The position numbers and the translations under genes were made by a program. A stretch of DNA of 64,000 nt, taken from Meconema thalassinum. Lineage: Eukaryota; Arthropoda; Insecta; Orthoptera; Tettigoniidae. The notes under the pieces were generated by a model, which was given only the letters and a program-made list of their open reading frames with translations, was not told where the DNA came from and did no database searches. The stretch lies in assembly GCA_946902985.2 (NCBI GenBank), contig OX336391.1, positions 145,517,074 through 145,581,073 of the forward strand. The letters run 5' to 3'. Below, piece after piece: positions 54,441 to 64,000 of this stretch; within the stretch, counting starts at the first letter, position 1; each line of letters starts with the position of its first letter.

Positions 54441-54842
54441 TTTTATTTATTATATTATTATTATTATCTACCCGATTGGTCACCATACAATTTTGTATAT
54501 CCGACTGAATTTAGCTCTCCAGCTATCCCATGCATCGGGCCAAATCTTGGAAATTTTAGTATCACAGTGCATATTTGTATAATTCCCCATGTTGCTGTTG
54601 CCGGTGGTGGAGTCTCCTGTCATCTGACGTGACAATACGTAACCCGGTCAGTAACCCACCAATCTGCTGTAATGTACCCGAGGCACTTGGCGACTTCGTT
54701 AATATGTTTTAGCAGCCGCGCTGCCATCGGCTCTTGGCATATCACGTTACAAACCGCAACGAGTGAGTTGATATGAGTCGGCCAGTTGTAAAACTCGTTT
54801 AATCCACTTGTTAATAAGAATCACGTCGTAAAATTATGTATT
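54441..54842. other. No gene seen
   Basis: Unassigned. Confidence 0.45.
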
Positions 54843-55380
54843 TAATTATTTTATTTTATTTTATTTTATTTTATTTTAGGCTACCGGTACTTTATTTTAT
54901 TTTGTTTTGTTTAATTTAATTTTTAAATTTAATTTTGTTTTTTATTTTATTTTGTTTTATTTTGTTTTAAATTGTTTTGTTTTGTTATAATTTTGTTTTT
55001 TGTTTTGTTTTAATTTGTTTTTATTTTTATTTTGTTTTGTTTTATTTTATTTTATTTTGTTTTGTTTTATTTTGATTTTCCAGAAAACAAACACAAAACC
55101 AAAAACAAAAATCACGAAGGAAAAAGCAAAATTCAAACACAAAAGCTAAAGCAGAAAACAAAAAAAACAACAAAAAAACACATAGCAAAAAACAAAATTC
55201 AAAAACAAAAGCAAAAGCAGAAAACAAAAAACAAGAAACATAAAGCTAAATTCAAAAAAGCAAAAGCGAAAACAAACACAAAACCAAGAGAGAAAAGCAA
55301 AAAGTAAAATGCAAAAGCACAAAGCAAACACAAAACCAAAAACACAAAGCAAAAAGTAGAAAACAACAAACACAAAAGAT
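54843..55380. repeat. Inverted low-complexity tract
   Basis: About 235 bp of TTTTA/TTTTG pentamers turn abruptly at ~55080 into about 300 bp of CAAAA-type repeats. The two halves are broadly complementary. Frames through it are low-complexity artefacts. Confidence 0.85.
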
Positions 55381-57567
55381 ACGTGAGGCAAAGTCTTGAG
55401 AAACGTTTCTCATGAAAATGATTCTTATTCACAAGTGGATTAAACGAATTTTGCAACTGGACGACTCAAATAGTCTACATGGTGGTGGTGCTCAGCGTCT
55501 CTCTGTCTGTGGGCTGCGTATAGCGCTGCTAGGCTCCAATAAAGTGCACAACTATCCTTGATGGAAATTACCTCCAGATTTCATTCATTCAGTCATCTCT
55601 GCATAGTATAAAACGAAGTCCCCGGTTGTTTTTATGAAACGGGAACCTCTCAATGGAATTAGATGCGGTTTTCACCATTCTGTAAAGGATTTCTCGAAGA
55701 AGGTTTCTTTGAAAAAAAAATCATTTTATGACCAATGGAAGCCGCCGAGCAGTAACGATTTCAGTGAATCGAGTTGAATAAGAACATACCGTCCGTGCGC
55801 CTTTTAAGCTTACACTGGGTAACCCGTTAAAAATATATATACTTTGAGGGTAAGAATTGTTCAGCATAAAGTTCTACAAAAACTTCCGTGACAGCATATC
55901 TCTATCCTTAATACATCGCCCTATATAAGTGTTTTTACGTTTTCATTTCTTCTTCCAACAATCTCCATTCAGTGAAAATTTATATTACTTACTCCGAAGC
56001 GAGTTTACTAGCTAGCTAGCGAGCCTATCGCCACAGCAACAAACTGTCGGTTGTTTCGAGTTAAGACTTCACAGAAGAGCATATGTGTTTGGAGTTTCGC
56101 TTTTCACCTCGGCTTTTCTTAATTGCGTCTGGGACCTGCTGTCCGTGATGCTGCTGTTACTATAAAACCCACTAGAACGTCATGGACGCAGCAAGCATAT
56201 GACATATGGTCCACGGAAATTATAACCCAGCTCTCTGTTCAGTTAAGGGATTTCTTGTGCGAAACTTTTCCCCCAGATATCATGACTGTTCTATTTGGGA
56301 CTCCATTGATTTGCCTTCCGTTGGCATTCTATACGCATCGAATTTGAGCAATAACTAGTTGATAATACGGTACATATTAATTTTAAAGCGTCTGTAACAG
56401 CGTATTTTGTGTTAATTGACCAAAATAAAAAAATGATGCCACACAATACGTGTGCGCTATCTGTTGGTGCAACTTCAGGATAAACAATGGTTCAAAGCTT
56501 TGGAATTCGTTATTGGGTAGAGAGCAAGAGTTGAACCCACTTAATTTCCATGAAGTAGAAGAAGAAGAAGTCAACCGACAGAATCTCAACAGATATTTGT
56601 GATTTTTTATGTTAGAACATACAATATAGTTATAATTGTTATCGTCGAACATAAACTGTCGTATGCAACTCGCCTATAATGGTAATTAGGACACTCGTAT
56701 GGAAATTATTATGAAACTCACTTCGCTCGTTTTATAAACATACTCGTGTCTTAATTATTGCCATTATAGGCTCGTTGCACAATGTACTATTAGGCCTATA
56801 ACCCACAATATACATCATTACATTCTTCTAGGGTTTTGCCAAGTTGAAGCGAACGGAAATATGCTAGATGGTTTGTGAGGAACTTTGTCTCCTGTATCAA
56901 TCAGATGTTTTAACCTGCACGTTGCTACTCATGGACTGCTGTCAAAGTCCAGATTTAGGTTCAAATCCCCGCTACGGTTAAATATTCAAATCTTAAAAAG
57001 TAGCTGTGAACGAGCTATTCCTTAAAGTCATTTCTGTTATTCATTTACTATGGGTAATGCCTGACCACAATATTTTTGCCAAGGCAAAGCATTGCATATC
57101 GTTATGCCCGGGGCTCAGGGGAAGGTGTACTCTTAAAGCTATGACGAGAACAATGTCCCGCTCACCTGCCGAGAAGGAACAATGGTCTCCATTTCATGGC
57201 CCGGGGCACAGCTCGTTACACGCACGTAATTACTTTGCTAACAGCCACTCCAAGATAACAAACCACAGGCTTGGCTTTTATCTGTTAGATTTAATAAATG
57301 CGGGTAGGAATATACATAGCTCGGGAATTTTTGGAATGTTGTGTCTTGTATGAAGAGATCCACAGATCCCTCCTTGACCTCTTTCGAGATATAATGAAAC
57401 CTCGTGGTTCACGAGTTCATACAGTTAAGGATGGGCATGCAGGGTGGTGGAGAGTAAGCATGGACCCTAGGACTAGGTTTAGCGGGCCCCTCCAGCTTTG
57501 TTCGTCACGTGACATCCTGGAAGTATCAAGTTTACCATTGTATTTTTAAAACCCCTACCTAAAATTG
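55381..57567. other. No gene seen
   Basis: The longest gene- and repeat-free stretch. Frames up to 115 codons (57006-57353) show no domain I recognise. A possible decayed B box (GGTTCAAATCCCC) is at 56959. Confidence 0.4.
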
Positions 57568-58870
57568 AACAAGAAGATCCGTGACGAACTAAAGAGCCTA
57601 TTTTTCTTAAAATTTTAGATTCATGCCAATGATTAATCTATATGGATCTATCTAGAATAATGACGAAATTCAGTTGGTAATAAGACATTTCTAATTAGTT
57701 CGAAATACTGAATATCTGGCATGATGTAGCCTAACAGAGCACTACAGTTGGCAGCCCTGGTGACTGAATATATTCTTAGTTCCATCTCTTAAGGTGCAGA
57801 GTATAAAATTTGGTTGAAGTCCAATGGATAGCATGGACGTTACATGCAGTTAAACATTGGATCTAACAGCGCGAGTAACATCATGTTGGCAACAATGTAA
57901 TGCATTTGTTGGTCAGAAAAAATCTGGAATAATATGATCTACTGTTGTAACATTTTTGAATGAAATCCAATTGTTAGTATAGAAGTTACATGCATTTTAA
58001 AATTGGACCTATCAGCAGGCTTAGAATCGTGTTAGCAGCACTGGCGAATATTAGTTACTCCAAATTAATCTAGAATGCTAGGTGCTATACGTGTGCAAAG
58101 TTTAGAGCTATTGGCTTACACACTTTCTGATATATTGATATTAGGATTTAAAAAAATAGAGACAGCATTTATTAACAGTTGGCAGCCCTGGTTGCTCTTA
58201 AGAATACGCATAGTCATATATGTTATGGTACACATAGCACATATGATATTTGGTTGAAATCCAAATGATAGAATAGAAGTTGCATGTATTTAAAGTTGAA
58301 CTTCTCAGCAGGTTTAGAATTATGTTGGTAGCACTGACGTATATAAATTACTAGAAATTAATATAGAATGTCAGGTACTAAACGTGTGCATAGTTTAAAG
58401 CTGTCGGCGTGCATACTTTCTGATATATTGGTACTTGGATAAAATAAATTGAGCATTTATTAACAGTTGGCAGCCCTGTTGGCTCTTAAGAATACGCTCA
58501 GTCATATATGATTATGTACACATAGCATACACGACATTTGGTTAAATTTCAATTGATAGTGTAGAAGTTATATGCATTAAAAATTGGACCCATCAGCAGG
58601 CTTACAATCATTTTGGCAACACTGCCATGTATGGCCTCTTAGAAATTAAACTGAATTATTATTATATAGCCTATACGTGTGTCAATTTTGAAATAGCTCC
58701 CATTCATACCTTCCGTGATATCCAACATGGAGCTCAAATTTAAATTCCTATTTTTCAGCAGTTGGTAGTACTGACATAATTACCATATACGGCACTGAGA
58801 TATTCAGGTATGGATCTTGACTCCTACCAAATTTTGTTTCGATTGGCGAAATGTGAAAGGTAGGCTAAAA
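57568..58870 (-). mobile_element. DINE-1-like element H5, lacking the 5' fold
   Basis: On the minus strand the end CGTCACGGATCTTCTTGTT and subterminal AAAAATAGGCT are present. The 5' end TTTAGCCTACCTTTCACATT runs almost straight into AATCGAAACAAAATTTGG. The fold-back arm, microsatellite and C run are deleted. The body matches H2-H4. Confidence 0.8.
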
Positions 58871-58886
58871 ACGCCATGGATTGAGA

Positions 58887-61800
58887 TTTTTAGCCTATTT
58901 TCATTTTATGAAAAAAAAAAATAGGCTTATGAGATCACATTTTGTCCGTGTGTGTGTGTGTGAGGTGTGTGTGTTTGTCCCCTAATAACTTCTCTACGGC
59001 TGGAGTGATTACAATGAAACTCAGTAAGATCATAGCACTATTCTGGCCGACCCCGACCGTGCCCTTCAAATTTTATTGTGTCTCGCCAATCCAACATGGC
59101 GGCTGTGCGAAGTATTTCACCAGCATTCAGTATCTCCGAAACTATTACGGACATCGCCCTGAAATTGTTTACGGTGATAAAGGGCACTACTCTAAGTTCA
59201 CCTATGAGACTTTCAAAAACTTGGTAACCTCAAAACCAACATAGCGGCCAAGCGAAGTTGAGACATTTAAATAGACCTTTCTCGCGATTTAACTATCCAA
59301 ACGTAATGAAACATGGTACAGCAAATGTTTATACACATTGTAGTGCACTGGAGTCTAATTTAGTTCAAATGTCTACATAACCTCAAAATGGCGGCTGTGC
59401 GAAATATTTCACTGACATTCTATATCTCCGAAACTATTACATTTTGTACAGTGATAAAGGGTACTGATACAAGTTCATCTATGTAACTTTCAAAAACCTG
59501 TAAAGTACAAAACGAACATGGCGACCAAGCGATGTTGAAATATCTTAATAGACTTTTCTCGTGATTTAACTCTCTGAGCGCAGTGAAAATGTGGTACAGT
59601 AAATGATTTTACATATTGTAATGCAATGGCATCTAATTTAGTTCAATTGTTTACATAACCTCAAGATGGCGGCTGTGCGAAATTTTAAAATTAAGTTTTT
59701 ATATCTTGTGTCGTAATCATGCGATCGAAGTGAAAGTTTGAATAATGAACCTAGGCAATAATTTTCCTTGAATTGTGGATAACTCTATGGCCTATATATA
59801 TAACAATCCAAAATGGCGACCATCCGAAATATTTAGACGGTTCTCAATATCTATGAATCTTTTACAGCAATCGAACTGAATTTTTTAATGTTCATAGAGG
59901 CTATGAACATATGTTGACCTATAGAACTTTCATTAACCTTGTGAGGACAAATCCAACATGGCGGCGGCGCGAAGTATAAATATGACAAGTAGTTCCGTGA
60001 AGAACTATACAGCCTATTTTTATATATCCTACTTATGTTAATTGCCTCATCAACATACAAAATTTCAATTTGATTGCTGTAATAGATCCGTAGATATTGA
60101 GAACCGTCTAATATTTCGGATGGCCGCCATGTTGGATATCTATATATGTACAGTAGGTCTTAGAGTTATGTACTATTACATGAATATTATTGTGTACGTG
60201 TAGTATTCAAACTTCAATCGCATGATTAGGACACAAGAAGTAAAAACGGGATTTTAAAATTCGCACAGCTGCCATCTTGGGGTTATGGAAACAATTGAAA
60301 TAAATTAGATGCCAGTAGATTAACATTTGTATAAGGATTTACTGTACCAAGTTTCACTGCATTCGGATGGTTAAATTGCGAGAAACGTCCATGTGAATAT
60401 TTATAATTTGCGTCGCCGCCATGTTGGATTTGTGATCACCAGGTTATTGAAAGTCCTATAGGTGAACTTATGTTCATAGCCCCTATGAACATAAAAACAT
60501 TCAGTTTGATTGCTGTAATAGATTCGTAGATATTAAGATCCGTCTAAATATTTCAGATCGTCGCCATGTTGGATTGTTATATGTATAGGCCATAGAGTCA
60601 TGTACCATTAAAGGAAAATTATTGCGTAGGTTTATTATTTAAACTTTCACTTAGATCGCATGATTACGACACAAGAAATACAAACTTAATTTTAAAATTC
60701 GCACAGCCGCCATCTTGAGGTTAAGTAAACAATTGAACTAAATTAGATACCATTGCATTACAATGCGTATAAACATTTGCAGTACAAAGTTTCATTGCGT
60801 TTGGGTTATTAAATCGCGAGAAAAGTCTATTTTAAACTTTCAACTTCGCTTGGCCGCCATGTTCATTTCGTAGTTAACCGGTTTTTGAAAGTCTCATAGA
60901 TGAACTTCCAGCAGTACCCTTTATCTCCGTACAAAATTTCACGTTGATACCGGTAATAGTTTCAGAGATATAGAATGACGGTGAAATATTTCGCACAGCC
61001 GCCATCTTGGGGTTATATAAACAATTGAACGAAGTTAGATGTCGGTGCATTACAATGTGTATAAACACATACTGTACCAAGTTTCATTGCGTTTGGTTGG
61101 TGAAATCGCGAGAAACGTCTATTTAAAAGTCGCAAATTCGCTTGGCCGCCATGTAGGTTTTGTAGTTACCAGTTTTGCAAAAGTCAAACAGGTGAACTTT
61201 TAGTAGTTCCCTTTATCGCCGTACAAAATTCCAGGGTGATATCGGTAATAGTTTCGGAGATATTGAATGCTGGTGAAATATTTCGCACAGCCGCCATGTT
61301 GGAGTGGTGAGACGTAACAAAATTTGAAGGGCACGGTCGAGGTCGTCCGGAATAGTACTATGTGCTTACCGAGTTTCATTGAAATCGCTCGTGCCGTTTA
61401 GATTTTATTAGGGGGGGGGGGGACACACACACACACACCTCACACACACACACGCACACACACACGGACAAAAGGTGATCTCATAAGCCTATATTTTTTT
61501 TCAAAATTGAAAATAGGCTAAAAATGGACGTTTTACGCGAATTAACTATCCGAGTGCTGCGAAACGTTGCACGTTAAATGCTTATACAAATGTTAATCCA
61601 CTGGCATCTAATTTATTTCTATTGTTTGCATAGTCACAAGATGGCAGCTGTGCGAAATTTTAAAATCTCGTTTTTCTTCTTGTATTCTAATTATGCGTTT
61701 TAATACCACACGTACACAATAATCTTAATGTAATAGTACAAAAATAAAAATCCAACCTGGTGACCATCTGAAATATTTAGACGGTTCTCAATATCTACGA

Positions 61801-61905
61801 ATCTATCACAACCTTCAAACTGAAATTTTGTATGTTGATAGAGGCAATTAACACGAGTAGGATATATGAAAATAGGCTGTATAGTTCATCACGGAAGTAC
61901 TTGTT
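58887..61905 (+). mobile_element. DINE-1-like element H6, split by H7
   Basis: It has the H1 subfamily start TTTTTAGCCTATTTTC with fold-back AAAAATAGGCTTATGAG, and a TG microsatellite. It resumes at 61525 after the inserted H7 and ends AAAATAGGCTGTATAGTTC, ATCACGGAAGTACTTGTT. Without H7 it is about 1.48 kb, like H1. Confidence 0.85.
59985..61524 (-). mobile_element. DINE-1-like element H7 inserted in H6
   Basis: A complete inverted copy of the same subfamily. The minus strand starts TTTTTAGCCTATTTTCAATT and ends GGAACTACTTGT with all internal marks. It interrupts H6 at the point equal to about 14368 of H1. Confidence 0.85.
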
Positions 61906-62594
61906 ACTTTGTTTACGTATGTCTTAATTCTGTTTGATGTAAATTTTAAATTTTGTTTCTTTGTGTCTGACCAAAGTACTTAGGCTGTGTATTCTGTCAG
62001 GATGGTAGTACAGGGTCTTTATCTATGTGCGCTCCGATAAACACGGCAAGCTAAGCCGGCTGTGACGGTACAGATCACGGGCGCGCGTACATGGTTCAGC
62101 CGGTGGTTGGCGTGCTCCGCTGACTCTTATCGTTAGTTCACACGTTTTTTGTTACCAAACTTACTAATGCTTCTTACGGGTTTTTATTATTTGTTTTTGG
62201 AGGGCTGAGACTGCCTGTGGGTGTCACTGTAGGTTGGTAGTCATTTGTAGAGTTATTTGTTTTGTAGGATCAAGTGATGCTCGCTTGACAAGTAAAACAT
62301 GCCTGCCCTTAGTTTTCTCCTTTTTAAATAGTACACTACATAACAATATACACAGGTGGCCATAATTCTGAGAACTTTGGAAGAAATACATATTTTCACT
62401 ATTCAAGCACACTCTTCTAAATTTTCCAGTGTTCATTTACTCAAAAACTTGTTGTTCCTTTAATTCTGATTTTTTATTCCGTAAATTTTGTTTATTATTA
62501 TAATTATTAGTTTTGTTTATTTTTTTGTTATTAATTTTAGGTCTTTTCAAATTTAGGTGTCTACCTCTAAATGTTAAATTCCATTCCAAATTTG
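61906..62594. other. No gene seen
   Basis: Unassigned. Confidence 0.45.
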
Positions 62595-62665
62595 TATACT
62601 TTAATCTGTGTTAAGAGGTGCAGATGACCTCGTAGTTCCGCCCCTTAAAACCTCAATAACTAACT
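62595..62665 (+). mobile_element. Non-LTR tail, same family as 15237-15345
   Basis: GTGCAGATGACCTCGTAGTTCC, here split as GCAGATGACCTCG and TAGTTCCGCCCC, then TTAAAACCTCAATAACTAAC. It is a short 5'-truncated copy. Confidence 0.6.
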
Positions 62666-63534
62666 ATCATTTTCCCTTATTGTATTTGAACAAAAATAAC
62701 CTGAAAAATTAATGTATTATGAAGTATTATTAATCTTAAAAACGAGCACTTTTAACTCACTGATTGTGAAACTACTGTGTATGACATCTGTACCGATTTT
62801 ATAAATCAGTACATATTCATCCTTATCTTCGAGACGCAGTAAGAACTCCATGTCTGACCGGATTATCATGGGAGCATACACCAAGCCTCTTCTGGGAATT
62901 CCTTTCGCCCCTCCGGCACCTGACTGTTGGTGAAATGGGTTCGCCAAGGCCTTTTCTGCCAGGATTTCTACCCTTTGTGTGTCCTGCCACTTAAAGTATT
63001 ATCGCTAATGGAAACTTGGCGAGGGAGATAAATCACTCTTTGTATCTGTGAACATTGGAAATGTGAACACTTCCTGTCAGCTACATTTGGCCAAGCTCTT
63101 GTTTTTAGAAAAATCTTGCAAGAATATTGTGTAACGTCTCAACTCCTGGGAAGATTCTACGCACTAACTGTGTGGGGTGATACTCGAGGTACCAATTGAA
63201 ACCTTGGACTCTGGCTTTGTTTTGGGATGTTTGTACCACTAGTCAAGTTGGTATGACTGGAGTAGTGTGGTGGGGGTGCATGGGTATGGAGGGTTGCGGC
63301 CTGTGACTCCGGGGACAGTGTGTGAAGAACCTTGCTGACATCAAGACTGATAAGCAATTGCCTACGGGGAAACTCCTAGTGCAGTTTCCTCGGAGGGCCG
63401 GAAGACACCAGGTGGTATTATCATAACTTAATACTAAGGGGCAACTAAAAAAAATGAATACAAACTTTGACTGCAAAACATTTTTGGTAATGTGAATTTT
63501 ACATGCCATGTGTCGAATGGCGTTTCAGGACTGT
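62666..63534. other. No gene seen
   Basis: Unassigned. Confidence 0.45.
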
Positions 63535-64000
63535 TATTAGCCTACTTTCGATTTTTGCAAAAAATGAAAGTAGACTTATGAGATCAACACAGGGCGAAAA
63601 AAGTGTGTCTGTCTGTGTGTGTGTATGTGTGTGTGTGAGTCTGTGTGTGTGTGTGTGTATGTGTGTGTGTGAGTCTGTGTGTGTCTGTGTGTGTGTGAGT
63701 GTGTGTACTCTGAATGTCTGTCCCCCCCTATCAATTCGAACACGGTGAATGCGAATTGAACGAAATTTGGTACAAAGGTAGCACTAGCAAAGGACACCTC
63801 AGTGTCATGTTTTATATCGCCGCCATCTTGCCGGAACCGTAATGGCGGCCACACAAATGTTCAAAGCTTAAATCAAATTACGACTAACCTAATCATCCGA
63901 TCTCTACCACATTTTGCAACAACATACCTTTATGGGGGGAGCACCATTTGACCAAACTAATAGGCCATCAGCCTAATAGTTTGCGGATGGCGGCCATCTT
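63535..64000 (+). mobile_element. DINE-1-like element H8, cut by the window end
   Basis: It starts TTATTAGCCTACTTTCG with fold-back arm GAAAGTAGACTTATGAGATC, then a TG microsatellite (63604-63712), a C run and ATCAATTCGAACACGG. The right end lies outside the window. The stem differs in sequence from the other subfamilies but still pairs. Confidence 0.75.

Noticed and set aside
55032..55456. Several overlapping Lys- or Phe-rich frames
   Set aside because: Low-complexity artefacts of the TTTTG/CAAAA tract.
57006..57353. 115-codon frame as a gene
   Set aside because: No recognisable domain or supporting signal; likely chance.

Overview
This window looks like intergenic or intronic DNA from a large, repeat-dense arthropod genome, most likely an insect. 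The evidence is indirect: BovB/RTE-type and CR1/Jockey-type non-LTR retrotransposons, mariner/Tc1, pogo-like and Transib-like DNA transposons, Helitrons, elements with the architecture of Drosophila DINE-1, Penelope-like elements and several tRNA-headed SINE families. The order cannot be told from this. I see no host protein-coding gene, rRNA, functional tRNA or CRISPR array. Almost every long reading frame belongs to a decayed mobile element or to low-complexity DNA.

Layout. 1-3.7 kb: RTE scrap, SINE, a pogo-like non-autonomous transposon (1149-2286) and a palindromic Penelope-type element (2315-2944). 3.7-10 kb: a 3.7-kb block with TG...CA-like edges, followed by a primer-binding-like site and a 463-codon coiled-coil ORF, read here as an LTR retrotransposon with unusually long LTRs. 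A second copy of the block lies at 33149-36788. 10-13 kb: LINE, mariner-type transposase and SINE remnants, some with perfect target-site duplications (TSDs). 13.2-22 kb: three DINE-1-like elements and a 1.48-kb Helitron. 22-26 kb: BovB-like LINE tail, a 0.6-kb TTTC tract and a three-deep nest (mariner-type > pogo-like > SINE). 27-29.4 kb: Penelope and Helitron remnants, including a Penelope head-to-head palindrome inserted into a Helitron helicase pseudogene. 29688-30500: an 813-bp element whose two ends match heptamer-23-nonamer signals. 31-33 kb: LINE remnants. 37-44 kb: RTE remnants, an unknown long-inverted-repeat element, and a mariner derivative keeping only the DNA-binding half of its transposase. 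44.9-46.9 kb: a 2-kb Penelope-type palindrome carrying hammerhead-ribozyme-like cores and interrupted by an RTE and a SINE. 47.9-52 kb: a near-full-length RTE (48745-52012, 10-bp TSD) with one frameshift and two stops. 52.4-64 kb: DINE-1-like elements, one nested in another in opposite orientation, and an inverted low-complexity tract.

The parts do not form a pathway; they record a sequence of insertions that TSDs and nesting allow to be ordered. The most interesting items are the Transib-like element with RSS-like ends, the repeated hammerhead-like cores in Penelope-type palindromes, the conserved terminal folds of the DINE-1-like family, and the giant-LTR candidate with repeated hairpins behind its coiled-coil ORF. 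Boundaries marked by TSDs are firm to a few bases; other boundaries are approximate. All homology calls are from recognised motifs, not from a database search.
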